DNA of 64,000 bases from Aaosphaeria pasadenensis (taxonomy: Eukaryota > Ascomycota > Dothideomycetes > Pleosporales): the NCBI GenBank assembly GCA_022813625.1, contig JAKLMB010000005.1:124001-188000 (forward strand). The letters run 5' to 3'. The notes under the pieces were generated by a model, which was not told where the DNA came from, ran no database searches, and saw nothing but the letters and a program-made list of their open reading frames with translations. How positions within the stretch are numbered: the first letter of the stretch is position 1; each line of letters opens with the position of its first letter. Shown in pieces: positions 23,668 through 35,482 of the stretch. A program made the translations under genes and the position numbers.

Positions 23668-25034
23668 ATGGCCTTTCGACTGAACGGCATCCTACAATCG
23701 GCAATTGCAGTTGCGGCTTTAACTGTCTTCTATCAAGTATGGCTGAAAGACATACTCTTCATCACGCTTGGGATCGGGAAATCGGTATTACCAATTGAAG
23801 AGTTCCCCTACAGATGTGAACGGGTACCCAACAAACTTGAGGGTTGCGGAGATATGTGGCTAGACGAGAGAAATCGAATCTTGTATGCGGCTTGTACGGG
23901 TGTCGAGGCTCGGAGGGAATGGAATCCAAGGTACGTGATTTTGCGCTTTGACGAGCAAGTGGAATAACAAATCTGAATGCGTGTTGCTAGCCTCTCAAAG
24001 TTCAACGTTTCTGGCCGTCGCCCGACTGGATCTCAACTCATGGCTGTATATGTTGACAAGCCTGGAAAAGACGGAAAGTTCAAGATGCATAGAATCCAGC
24101 CTACGAAATATGGCAGTGGACGCGGCGACGGACACCTGGATTTGGCCGGTTTCGATGTTGAAGTTATTGACTCAAGTACGGTTCGGTTCTGGCTGCTAAA
24201 CCAGAGACCTCCACGTGATACTGGGGGAAACCTATTGGATGCAAGGAAATTGGGATCCAATGTTACGATTGAAGTGTACGAGCATAAGAGAGGCAAACAG
24301 AGCATGGTCTACGTTTCGACCAAGACGAACTCATCGATGCACTCGCCGAACAAGATCGCATTCTTGGGCAGTAACAATTTCGTCGTCAGCAATGATAGAT
24401 CTGCAAAGGTAGGATTGCGAAAACGATTCGATCTTATTCTTGGTGGAGGCAATCTAGTGCACTACGACGACTGGTTCGACAAATACACGGCTACCGCGAA
24501 GAAACTTCCCATTCTGGGTCAGTTTGTTCGTGGAAATGATGACAGAATGTATGTGCCATCATTGGCTGACAACAATATTCGCATTTTCGAACTAGAAGAG
24601 AGTGGAGTCTTCGCACATAGGCATTCCATCGCAATGGATATGCCGATCGCAAGTATTACGCAGGATTCAAACAACGATTTCTGGGCCATCGGAAGAACTC
24701 GGCACGATCCGATCGGAGATGCAAGTTCAGCCGCGATCTTCAAGATTGAGCGGTTCCTGGAAAGGAGATATCGCTATGTCACGACTAAGGTGTTAGAGGA
24801 TCAGGAGAGCAGGTCCCTGAGCGGTGCCTCAATAGCCAGGCACGATGTCAAGACGGGCCGAATATTTGTCGGAGGTGAGTAACAGAAACTGGGGAAATCC
24901 ATCCCGTGGGGAAAGCAAAATGGGGATATCCTTTCTCATGGACACAGGTGCGTATAAAAGAAGTTACATTGACACATCAATTATTCATAGGTGCCTTCAC
25001 AACCTTCTTAACAGTCTGCAAGCGGGCAGCCTAA
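23668..25034 (+). CDS. Serum paraoxonase/arylesterase-like protein
   Basis: Three exons, 23668-23930, 23991-24874 and 24991-25034, give about 396 residues. An N-terminal hydrophobic segment (about residues 8-35) acts as a signal anchor, as in animal paraoxonases. It is followed by CERVPNKLEGCGDMWLDE, matching the family opening in which two Cys flank the first blade of a six-bladed calcium-dependent beta-propeller. Later motifs are GHLDLAGFDV, SPNKIAFLG, SFVVSND-like NNFVVSNDRS and MDMPIASITQDSNNDFW. The last exon is only 44 bases and ends GAFTTFLTVCK, the usual end of fungal members, which supports the 116-bp last intron. Family members hydrolyse lactones and aryl esters; the natural substrate here is unknown. 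It sits next to an FMO-like oxidase, but the pair is divergent and a shared pathway is only a possibility. Confidence 0.85.
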
Positions 25035-27092
25035 CACACTGAGATTCGATCCGATTCCTGTTCCTTATGGTAGACGCCGGGGGCTAAGTGGAGTTCAAAG
25101 CGTACTCGCGGCCAGGTAATCCATTTCAGTATAGATATGTTCAAAGGAATAGCTGATCGCCGCAAATGCTTAGAGTCGTTGTTGTGAATTGATGCTTTAA
25201 GACTCCCACGTGACTTCAGCCCATCTCGGAATGAACCTTAAGAGTTTAACGAAACACGCTAGGCCCAATCCGATCTGGGTCAAGCCCAGTGGCGTTTCTT
25301 ACGAAAAGCTTGAAACCAGCCAGCATCGACATCCCGTACGTCACCCAACGAGCAGAAGGTCGCGAAAAACCTTCCGCTGCATGATAACTTGGGTAGGCAG
25401 ATTGACAGTGTGTTGTTGAATGATTATAAAGCTTCGCAATTTCCATTCTTTCGGTACTTATCTACAGCCACAAGAGCTGAGGCTGTGTTGACAGGACAGA
25501 CCCTGCCGAAATGATACCGATGAAATTTTTCTTCCGTAGCGGTCGTACCACCAGAAGAACCACGACTCCCACCACCACCAAAAATATCCTTCTCGGCGAC
25601 CCAAGAAATTGACAGTCCTTGGTATTTCTTTTTTGATAGCACGTGCGGAAAATTACTACTAAATTATAATTGTCAACGTCTGGAACAAAGTCGCGGAGTC
25701 CGATCCCACCCGCATTAGGATGCCTCTCTATTCTCAGTTCCCAAGTCGTGTGAGTGCCCGCCGGGTATTCCTGAAATGGATATCGAGCATGTGCTCTTCG
25801 CTTCGGCTTTCTCAATCATGATTATTCAATCCCGGGATCGTCCCCTCCAGGGTTCTGCTTCCCCAGAGTTCTCCAGAACACTCCGGTGATGCGTGATCGT
25901 AACGAATGCACTGATTCTGTGGAGAAGGGTAAACTTCGTCAAACGAAAATGGTCATAGAAATGAATCTTATCTCGACGGTTCCTGGTGGGAGATGCACGG
26001 ATTCTCCATAAAGTCGACTATTACCATATACTTTCCAGGTCATATGGCGTAGCAGACCACTTCTGTTTGTAATAGCAAGCTGGGCAGTCGGCTGTTGTCG
26101 GTGAAAGGGGGGGTTGCCTGAGCGCATAGGGCCAGCGGGTGGCACTGGGTGGCACAAGATCCATGAGGCTCTAAACCAAGCCGGACGCTATTGTCGATCG
26201 CAAGCAGGATATCCCGGACGCTAAAGCTTGACATTACCACACAGAAACTCGCCCTGACTGCCATCCCACCATCATCACCAGTCCAGTGCCCCCCAAGAAC
26301 AACCATCGCGTGCTTCCATCTACCTAAACGGTAACTACTCACAATGTCATCAATTTGTACCTTTCGTACCTGGATCAGAAAAGAACAACAACTTCGAAGA
26401 GCAGGCTGTGGTTGAAGCCATTGTTGATGACGACGATCGTCCTCGATCCTCGGGAATGCTTGAACGAACAAAGCCGGAGCTTGTACTGGACTCTACCGCT
26501 GGATAATGCCGCATTCGGCTCCCACAACGTCAGAACCGACTAAGTGGGCCCTAGATATTCGATGCTAGATACTACGGTGGTATGGACTCGTAGCTTGCAA
26601 CACCATACAACGGCCATGAACGGCCAGGGCCAACATGCATCTCAACGCACGGGCACGTCACTCTTCGCCTCTTCGTCCATCCCACCGCATCTGCGCCAGT
26701 CCAGTGATCCAGTAACTGTCCAGCAGACCTTCTTATCTCTCAATTTTCACCCCAAGGGCCCTAGGTGCTGCTAGGTACCCGGGTGTTTCTCTCCTGCAAT
26801 AATGTGCCCCGTGGTTTTTCCCCATTATCAATGCAGGTCCTTGCCGGAGAGTCGGGGTTGAGATAAGGTAGCTCCAAAATAACATTAGGTACACTTCCGC
26901 CCTCATCAACCATCGTCTTTCACACTTGCCAACCTTGGGGGAACTAACCCGTGTGACCGTCGCGACAGTCTTTCCTATTAAATAGTTGCTCCAACCCTCC
27001 TCTCTCTTGCCTTCCCTCACTTGTTCGTGGACCTTCCTCTACAATACCCATACCCCCAAACATCAATTCACCCGCCAACTACACACACCATC
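25035..27092. other. Intergenic, 2 kb
   Basis: No gene supported. A minus-strand frame around 25462-25815 encodes a hydrophobic stretch but has no ATG and no recognisable family. Pyrimidine-rich sequence at 26980-27090 immediately precedes the permease start and looks like its leader. Confidence 0.4.
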
Positions 27093-28553
27093 ATGGCCAC
27101 CGCACAAGACACAGGTTACTCCAACAACCTGGCGACAGCCCATGTGGCCCGGCCATATGGCCAGCCGGGCGCCGTTCCCCCTTATGATGGATCCGATTCC
27201 GACAAGATCGAGCCAGGCCAGAAGACCGATGCGGAGCTGGCATTGGAGAAAGAGACTACCTTGCATGAGGGCGAGGCCAAATTCCACAAGTTGGGATGGA
27301 AGCGATTGACTGTCTGTTTGATCGTGGAGGCCATCGCCCTCGGCTCGCTCAGTGTACCCAGCGCATTCGCTACAGTGGGAATGGTCGCTGGAGTTCTCCT
27401 CACTGTCGGACTGGGGTTGATCGCAATCTACACTAGTTACGTCGTCGGCCAGGTCAAGATGCGCTACGCGCACGTGTTGCATTACTCGGATGCAGTCGAG
27501 CTGATCTGGGGTCGCTTCGGCAAGGAACTTACGGGTGCCATGTTTGCCCTATTCCTGATTCTCCTCGTTGGATCTCACGCTTTGACCGGAACTATTGCCT
27601 TCATCAACATCGTCGATAACTACAAGATTTGCGCATTGGTCTGGGGCGTGATTTCTGGTATAATCCTCTTTATTCTTGCGTTACCGCCAACCTTCCACGA
27701 GTTTGCCATCTTGGGATACATCGACTTCGTATCCATCATCGCCGCCATTCTCATTACTATTATCGCAACCGGTGTTCAAGCGCACAATGCTCCTGGCGGT
27801 CTCGCAGCCGTTACCTGGTCAGTCTGGCCACCGGAGGGCGTGACTTTCTACCAGGCCTTCCTATCCACTACCAACATCATCTTCGCCTACTCTTTCGCCG
27901 TCTGCCAGTTCAGCTTCATGGCTGAGATGCACACTCCCAAGGATTACGTGAAGTCGATCTGGGCTCTCGGTCTGATTGAAATCTTTATCTACACCATGAC
28001 CGGCGCCCTCATCTACGCCTTCGTCGGTTCCGATGTCAAGAGCCCGGCTCTCCTCTCCGCCGGCAGCACCGTCTCCCGCATTGCCTTCGGTATCGCACTC
28101 CCCGTCATCTTCATCTCCGGATCCATCAACGGCACCGTCGTCGCCCGCTACATCATCGACCGCGCCTTCACCAACTCCCCGATCCGCTTCATCAACAACG
28201 TCCGCGGATGGTCCGTTTGGATTGGCCTCCTTGCCGTCATCACCATCATCGCCTGGATCATCGCCGAGGCCATCCCCTTCTTCAACGCTCTCCTCGGCCT
28301 CATCTCCAGTCTGTTCATCAGCGGCTTCACCTTCTACTTCCCCGCCCTCTTCTGGTTCCAGCTCATCAAGCAGGGCAAGTGGAACTCCAGCCCCAAGAAC
28401 ATCGCCCTCTCCGTCCTCAACGCTATCGTCTTCTGCATCGGCGTCGCTGTCCTCGGCTGCGGCACCTACGCCAGTGTCCAGGACATCAAGACGCAGTACT
28501 CTTCCGGCGCCGTTCGCGGATCCTTCACCTGCGACGCCAATTCGTACGCTTAG
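27093..28553 (+). CDS. mtr: Neutral amino-acid permease, mtr-like (AAAP family)
   Basis: Intronless 486-residue transporter of the amino acid/auxin permease (AAAP) family, most like the Neurospora neutral (N-system) amino-acid permease Mtr. An acidic and polar N-terminus of about 65 residues precedes about 11 hydrophobic segments. The first conserved block is LTVCLIVEAIALGSLSVPSA, the usual AAAP opening in which the unwound TM1 contacts the substrate. Other family blocks are FAYSFAVCQFSFMAEMHTPKDY and the TM-loop with YIIDRAFTNSPIRF. It likely imports neutral aliphatic and aromatic amino acids across the plasma membrane. The second half uses strongly C-ending codons, a sign of high expression, which also leaves long spurious frames on the other strand. 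The start at 27093 follows a C/A-rich leader. Confidence 0.88.
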   Translation: MATAQDTGYSNNLATAHVARPYGQPGAVPPYDGSDSDKIEPGQKTDAELALEKETTLHEGEAKFHKLGWKRLTVCLIVEAIALGSLSVPSAFATVGMVAGVLLTVGLGLIAIYTSYVVGQVKMRYAHVLHYSDAVELIWGRFGKELTGAMFALFLILLVGSHALTGTIAFINIVDNYKICALVWGVISGIILFILALPPTFHEFAILGYIDFVSIIAAILITIIATGVQAHNAPGGLAAVTWSVWPPEGVTFYQAFLSTTNIIFAYSFAVCQFSFMAEMHTPKDYVKSIWALGLIEIFIYTMTGALIYAFVGSDVKSPALLSAGSTVSRIAFGIALPVIFISGSINGTVVARYIIDRAFTNSPIRFINNVRGWSVWIGLLAVITIIAWIIAEAIPFFNALLGLISSLFISGFTFYFPALFWFQLIKQGKWNSSPKNIALSVLNAIVFCIGVAVLGCGTYASVQDIKTQYSSGAVRGSFTCDANSYA

Positions 28554-29923
28554 GATTCTCCTCCTCCTTCTTCTTTTTTCCTTGTATTTCATGACGCGCA
28601 GCAATATATCTATCTACCCTGATGAAACGAACGAAGCCTCGTGAGCGTTTTCTTTTTCCTCCTTTTCTCCTCCATCCACATCGCCATCAAACCACCATCA
28701 TCGCACACGCCTGCAGCATGCATTGCATTGCATGGCCAGCGTATTTTTCTTGTATCATTACCCCATTAGGCATTTCTAGAACACTCAGCGCCCTTCTTTT
28801 TTCAGCTGCTAGAATAGCGAATTTCTGCTTCCTCGCTCGGGAATGTGTATATATGTAGATAGATAAGAGCAAATCATTTTCCATTCAATTACGCCTTTGA
28901 CGAAGTGGGTCGTGACGGGTATGTGATTTTGAAGTGTTCTAATCTAGCGTGGTTGTGGTACAACCTCCATTGAACATTCGAAAATACAACGTGACAAAAC
29001 GCCGCTCCTTATAATACCATTAGAAATGAAAAAGAGAAACGCACATGGTAGATAAGACAGGTGAAAGATCACAACGTTGTATCCACCTCATCCACCCACT
29101 CTACCCGCGCTCACCGTTCGCGTTTTTCTCTGCTTCCACATCGCGTATTCCACGCAGAATAACCAAGAGAGAACCCACCCCAACCAAAGATAGCAAAAGA
29201 ACACTGAAGACAAAAAACAAAACACGAAACAACCCACACCCATCTTCCCCCGCGAACTGACTAGACGAAAAAGTGGCACGCCAGAGAGCGAACAGGTAGG
29301 TGGGGAAGAGTTGACGCGCGGGAGATGCGCGTGGACACGTGACTTACATTTACCCACACGTATTGCGCTTTTGTTTTTGGGGCGCTGGTTTGTTTTCACA
29401 AGTTGGAGCGTAGGGTAGATCGCAAGAGGCGAAAAGGATAGGTAGATATTAGAGGAGAGGTAATATGAGTTCGTTTTGTGCGATGTGGCGTTCAGGTTGT
29501 GTCTACCGGGAGGGCAATCAACGTGTATGGCGATGTGATATCGCTACTGGAGGGGAGGAAGCTACGTCATCAAAAATCAAACATCAATCACGCAACATTA
29601 TTCTCAGCGAACGGGCAGGATTTGTGTCATGAACGAGCGTATGGGTATTTAATTATGGTGGCGTTTCCGTGATGATGAGAGATTGACGAAAAAACCGCTT
29701 TTTCATCCAGCTCTCTCTACGGTCGTCGCATCATGGTAGGTAAAACTTTCTGGGTATGAGTATTCGAAAAAAGAGAAAAAAGCTTCCAATTAACTATCCT
29801 TGCCGCATGAAATCGTTATGGATTCCCATTTGCGTGCACCGACGTGGGGTATTATATGTGCGCATTGCATCGCAGACACCCGGGCGCGTTCCCTGCCAAC
29901 GACCGACGTTCCCTCGCACACGT
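28554..29923. other. Intergenic between convergent transporter genes
   Basis: 1.37 kb with no gene recognised. Both flanking genes end here, so it is expected to hold only 3' UTRs and terminators. Confidence 0.4.
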
Positions 29924-32165
29924 TTATAGGGTGGTGATCTGGTGATCAGCCTTCTCGATGATGGGAGCGGGCTTGGGGATCTTGCGGCGGAAGATGTGGC
30001 GCTTGATGAAGTAGGGCAGCCAGACCTTGAGCTCGTAGCCGAGGAACTGCTTCGTGGGGACCGAGAAGACCTGGTCGAGCTCCTCGAGCGTCAGCTGCTT
30101 GGTCTCGCGCACGAACGCGAAGATCATGAACCAGGCGATCAGGTTGAGACCCGCGTAGAAGCCGAAGGCGCCGGTAGGGGTCATGACGGTCTTCATGCGG
30201 GGGAAGGTGAGACTGAGGATGCCGGCTAGAAATGGCGTGTTAGCGGATGATGTGGGGGTTTGTGTGGGGAATGGGTGGGCTTACCGAAGGTGTTGTTGAT
30301 GCAGACGGCCCAGGCCATGCCCTGCTCACGCTGGATGGTGGGGAACACCTCGGCGGAGTACTGGAAGGCAACGGGTCCTTCGCCGAGGGAGTAGGCGATG
30401 GTGAAGAGGTACACGAATAGCACGACGGGGCCGATCTGCGAGGCTTCGCTGCCGGAATGGTTCAAGAGAGAGAGACCAGCAGCCAGCAGGAAGATACACA
30501 TGAGAGGGAAGGTGATCAAGCAAAGAGTCCTGCGGCCCTTGGTGTCGATGAGGAAGAGGGTGGGGATCGTGAAAACGACCTGAATTGCACCGTATCCGAG
30601 GGATGCGTAGAGAGCCTGGGTGTCGGTGTAGCCGACATCGGTGAAGATGGTGGAGCTGTAGAAGGAGATAACTAAATCATGTCAAAAAATGGCTTTCACG
30701 TTTACATGGTTCAAACTCACTGTTGATACCGCACATTTGCTGGGCAAGCATGACGGTGGAGGCTCCGTAGTTGGCACGCCTGATGCGAGGAACGCTGAAG
30801 CAGTCCCAAAGACGTTGGAAGTATCCAGCTCCACGAGCGACCTTGAGCTCAGTCTCGTAGATGATGTAGGAGTAGTAATAGTCCCTCGCAGCGATGATGG
30901 GGTGTGCTCGCAGTCTGTTCATGGAGCGGAATCCCTTGGCGACATGGCCATGCTTCATGAGCCAACGGGGAGACTCGGGGCAGAAGTAGATGCCGGCACC
31001 GAGAATGAAGGACGGGATGAAGGCAGAACCGAGCTGGAGACGCCATGAAATATCGCCGGTGTCCTTGACAATGACGTTGGCGCAGAAACCGAGGAAGATA
31101 CCTGTTCGAAGAAATTAGCGATAAATAGCGAGAAAATATATAAAATGGTGTTTGCATACCAGCAACGACCCAAAGCTGCCAGAACATGACCAATGCACCG
31201 CGAACACGGTGAGGGGCCATCTCAGCAGAGTAGATAGGGACGGTGGCGTTCTTTGCGCCAATGCCAATGCCCATGACGAATCGTGCAGCAAAAAGACCTT
31301 GCCATGATTTGGCAAAACCAGAACCGATCGGAGTAGCAGTAAGGCAGAGAGCAGTAACGAAGATTTCACCTCGACGGCCAAGGTAGTGGTTGAGGGGATC
31401 GACGATGAAGGCACCACTGGATTGGAAATCAGTTAGTCACATGTTCGCTGATCGCAAAGAGGATGAAATTTGGCGTCGAAACTCACATCAGACCAGCAGT
31501 CAAGAAAATGATGGAATTGATAAGACCGACAATCCACTCGTCCCTGCCCTTTCCAGCGATGTTGAACTCCTCGTGGAAAGACAAGTTTGCTCCGTTGGAA
31601 CCAGTCTGTACGCTGCTGTTAGTTGTTTACATTCACGACCAGCCTTGCGCGCTCGCGAAAGTCTGGGAAAAAACGTAAACATACCTGATCCCAACCCTGG
31701 GTGGCGGCTCCGACGGCGCAGAGCGCAATGGAGTACCACAGCATCTTGGGGCCGTGCCATTTGTGCTCCAATTCGTACTGAAGTGCGTTGCGCTCCTCCT
31801 CGTCAAGCTCAGTGACAGCCCCGAAACCGTCTGGGTCCCTAGCAACCAGAGCGGCACGACCGAAAAGAGCAGCATGCTCGCTCAAGCCATGCTTCTCAGC
31901 CCAGGCGCGAGCATCGGAGACGTTCTGCTCCTTGGAGACTGCCTATATAGAGAGAGGAGAAGATTAGTATCTGGAAGTCTGTCGATCGAAGGTGGGGAAA
32001 TTCAAGCTTAGAACATACCCTAAGAGGGTTCTCTACGAGGTTGAGAGCTACTGAGGCATTGCGCGGGGGATCGAGGTCATGCTGTTGTTGACCTTCAACA
32101 GGTGCCTTCTCGTTGTGAGTGGTGTAGTCGGCGTCCGAAGACGTTTTCTCGACCTTTTCAGACAT
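29924..32165 (-). CDS. MFS sugar/polyol transporter (SP family)
   Basis: Seven exons on the minus strand: 32165-32019, 31942-31685, 31605-31487, 31416-31160, 31101-30721, 30671-30285 and 30225-29924, giving about 616 residues. An unusually long soluble N-terminus (about 120 residues, including DEEERNALQYELEHKW) precedes TM1. Sugar porter motifs: TQGWDQTGSNGAN, NHYLGRRGEI, RFVMGIGIGAKNATVPIYSAE, PESPRWLM, QQMCGINIISFYSS, TKGRRTL and RETKQLTLEELDQVF. The TM1 motif and the GAKNATVPIY loop recall fungal myo-inositol/polyol transporters, but the substrate stays open. All six introns restore the frame with GT-AG ends. A C-terminal basic patch (KRHIFRRKIPKP) is cytosolic. Confidence 0.9.
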
Positions 32166-32903
32166 GATTGCAAATGGCAAGTGTCTATATTATGGTTGCA
32201 GGAAGAGGACAGCTCGAGGTTGAGAAATCAAGAGCAGATCATGGATGGGGGGGGGATGTTGTGTTTATGTTAAATGGTGGCCCGGGATAAGGTCGGACCC
32301 CAGAGGTGAGGGAGAGCTCTTGTGGGCCTAATGGTTGACCACCTTTACCACCACTCCCAGCATCAACATCAGCTGCTGCAGCTGGTCTGCAGCTGCAGAA
32401 ACACCACCATCAACGGGAACAAAATGCAGGACAAGACAAACCCCACTAGGGTCAGTAGGGAGCACCAGGGCGGTACCAAGGCGGCACCAGGCTAGGACCA
32501 GGATATGGCGCCGAGTTGAGTTGAGTTGAGTTGCGAACCCGCGATGAGCTTAGTAGAGGGTTATAGAAACTAAGCGGGAATTATTATTCTTTGGAGAAGG
32601 CTTGTCCGACCAAATCATGGAGGGCGAAGAATGGGGAGAGGAATTGTGGAGAGAAAGAGGAAGTATGGGAGGGAAACGGGTAGGGGTCCCACAGTTTCCC
32701 CCATGGAGAGGCACGAGAGGAGAGGACGAGCGGTGTTGTTGTTACATCGGGGGTTGGTTGGATGGATTCAAAGTCCCAGGATGGTTGAACAGACATATGG
32801 ATGCATGCATTGGTGGGATGTGAAGACGGTGGTGGAGGCAAAATGTGAAAAGAAGTAAGAAATGGGGCGCTAAACAGGGTTGATGTGGGTTACCACAAAG
32901 AGT

Positions 32904-33002
32904 CAAGGCCCGACAAGGACCGACAAGGAGTAGACAAGGTGAGATCAAGCCATTCAAGGTGAGAATCAAGCCAAAATGGTGAGGGAGACAAGGTCTGACA
33001 AG
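32904..33002. repeat. Imperfect GACAAGG / CAAGGTGAGA repeats
   Basis: About 100 bp with recurring GACAAGG-type units followed by two copies of CAAGGTGAGAxTCAAGCC. It lies upstream of the MFS transporter gene and looks like a degenerate minisatellite. Confidence 0.6.
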
Positions 33003-33500
33003 ACTCTCCTAGTGTAACCATCCACCGTCCATCTCCATCATCTACGAGGTACCCTGTGACTGTTGTTATCCACAATTCTACTCGTACTACAATTGATTCA
33101 TCATCAAGCTTTAGATCAAGATCAACAACATCAACGACTTCTTCAATGACACTGTGATCTTCTTCAATCCATGATTGCACGAGGCGGGATAGATGCATCC
33201 CGTACCCCCAGATCTTCTGTAAGACGTGCCGCGGAATGTTCCAATGGGAATTATGATGAAGAAAAAAGGTGACGATGACGATGATGCCCGGGTGTAGCTT
33301 AGCTCCCCTAGCGTTTAGGCGGACGGGCCATGGATGAGGGGTGGAATGGATAGACATGGGGATTGACATGGGAATGAGCATGGGGTTGGATGGACATGGT
33401 TTAGGTTGGCTGGCTGGCTGGCTGCCGGTGGATAGTTGGTTTTCCGGTGGAGAGAGATGCAGAGGCAGAGAGAGAGAAAACGCGGCTAACTCCAAACTGT

Positions 33501-33519
33501 TGCTGCTGCTGCTGCTGCT
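33501..33519. repeat. CTG trinucleotide run
   Basis: About six consecutive TGC/CTG units in non-coding sequence. A simple-sequence repeat with no evident function. Confidence 0.8.
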
Positions 33520-34065
33520 CGTACTCGTCAACTCGGACGTCAACGTCAGCGGCTGGAGGCAATTTAAACATCCCCCTTGGCAAAGGCGGAATTTGGCTTA
33601 GATTGGCAATTTATTGGCATTGGCACTTCCATGGCAAACCATTCTCTACATTGTACAATAGAGCTCATCTTCATATTCATGTATCTTTATGCTGATGTAT
33701 CGATGTTGGGTTGGGTATCTACAAGTATTCTGTTCGGTTCGGCCTACCTACTTGCATACTCGTACATTACGAGTAGGCACCTAGAGGTACTTGCAACCAC
33801 CGAGTAGTACTGCATCTCCTGTATCCATGCCTTTAGAGTATCTGTACCGTATGTTATTGAATTCAGTCGCAGTCGGGATTAATTCTTGAGAAGCCTCCTT
33901 CTTGACCTGTTTTCTTTTCTGTTTGACTCATTATTCTATAAAGTGGAGTTGCCCACCCGAACCACCCCAGCTGCTGTGCCGTACTGCGTGGAGCAGCACG
34001 TGATGCATGCACTCCTTCAACCTTCATCCTTCAGCCAGCTTCTTGACCTCCGACTCCACATCATC

Positions 34066-34101
34066 CCTCCACCTCCACCACCTCCTCCTCCTCCTCCTCC
34101 G
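34066..34101. repeat. CCA/CCT trinucleotide run
   Basis: Consecutive CCA and CCT units forming a pure pyrimidine-biased microsatellite in the gene-poor region. Confidence 0.8.
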
Positions 34102-35482
34102 CCTTCACATCCTTCACCGACCAGCCATCGCTTGGTTCTCCCCTCGGGGTGGCCGCTCTCGTATTGCGCGTGCACACACTACTCTTACCGTAATGTATCA
34201 GACTATTTTGACAGACAACACTAACTACACTACAACTCACTATTAAGGCCTACTGTCTCTACAATGTACACTACCCTGCACTACATTCACGCCATCTTTT
34301 CCATCGTCGTTCGATCCTCGCGATTGACAGCATATGTTCCCTCTCTCGGTTACACTCCGTACCTCTTACTCATCTTTCTCTTTACTCTCGTTCGTTGCTT
34401 TCTTCAAAAATCAAATCAAACATCCACAATTCCAATACGAGCACTAACTAGCCTAAACACAATACCAATTCGCTTTCTGTTCTTACGAGTCTCTTGCTAG
34501 GTCTAAATAAGTAATTCTTTTGTACTTGTTGATTTCCGTTCTCTTTTTTTTTTCTTCTCCCGTTCGTTTCTAGTCGCGTAGGGGGTAGTGCTCCGCTAGA
34601 GTTGCTTTCCCCAGATTTAGGCGCTCGCGATGGCGTTCCTCCAAGTGCCTGCCTGTCAGACCATCCCCAAAACTCTTATCGTCACCATTCACTTGGCGTT
34701 TGTCGAGTGCGTCAGCACTACCGTTCGTCGAGTATTCCATCATCTATGATTCTCATGAGTGAGGATTCCCATCCAGAAGACTACTGTCATAGCTGCCGTC
34801 CAAGAACTATTAACCCATCTCAGCACTGCCGAATAAGTTCTACTCGTCTACTTATTCCTGCAATAGTCTATTCCATTCATGCTCAACGTACCAAATTAGC
34901 AAGACTACAAAGCAAGACAAAAATCAGGAACAACCAGCCACTCTAAACTCCACATCCAAGCATCGTTTATGTCTCATACTGCTCTATATCTCGTATTCCG
35001 AAGTCTCATCCATCGTCCCATGCTGGACCGGTCAAGCGCCTCTACTGTCCAAACGATTCGGCACCGCATCCTGCCTTGCATTGCATCTGTTCCAAGTCCA
35101 ACAACGCACACTTTTATGACCTAACCGTACGAGTACAAGTACTGTAACCACGCACGCCTGCAAGCCTGCAAGCATGCACGTTCACACAGACACCCGCCGC
35201 TCAGCCACCAAGATGCTATCCGAGCTACTCACATGCGCCGCACTAGTCTCTGTTAGGTAGACACTCGTATCATTCCAACTGAACCACCGCCGGGCATCCA
35301 AGTTGGGCATACCATTGATCCGAATTCCGATCGCCTGCCTCAACGTCCCACGGCCACGTCTTGGAGCCGCACCTTTTTGCCTTAGTTGGCGCCCTCCACC
35401 TACCTCTCCCCAGAGCTGCACGCTCCATGCGGAGAGGCTATCATCGATGAGTTGAGTCCTGTTTATGCGCAAGTCACGCGCA

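Larger units (their letters stand above)
32166..35482. other. Gene-poor stretch with simple repeats
   Basis: 3.3 kb without a supportable gene. It holds nested CAGCTG/CTGCAG repeats at 32370-32397, four GAGTT units at 32513-32533, dispersed GACAAGG and CAAGGTGAGAATCAAGCC-like repeats at 32904-33002, a GGCT run near 33408-33422, a CTG run at 33501-33519 and a CCA/CCT run at 34066-34101. Confidence 0.5.

Noticed and set aside
25462..25815. 117-residue minus-strand frame with a hydrophobic stretch
   Set aside because: No ATG start, no recognisable family, and the hydrophobic part derives from a CCACCA-type simple run on the other strand.
27861..28644. Long open frames on both strands (247 residues minus, 203 residues plus) overlapping the 3' half of the permease gene
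   Set aside because: They are Asp/Glu- or Ser/Pro-rich by-products of strong C-ending codon use in the permease, with no recognisable domains.
32890..33543. 217-residue minus-strand frame in the gene-poor block
   Set aside because: Ser/Leu low complexity driven by simple repeats; no domain, no splice context and no promoter-like leader.
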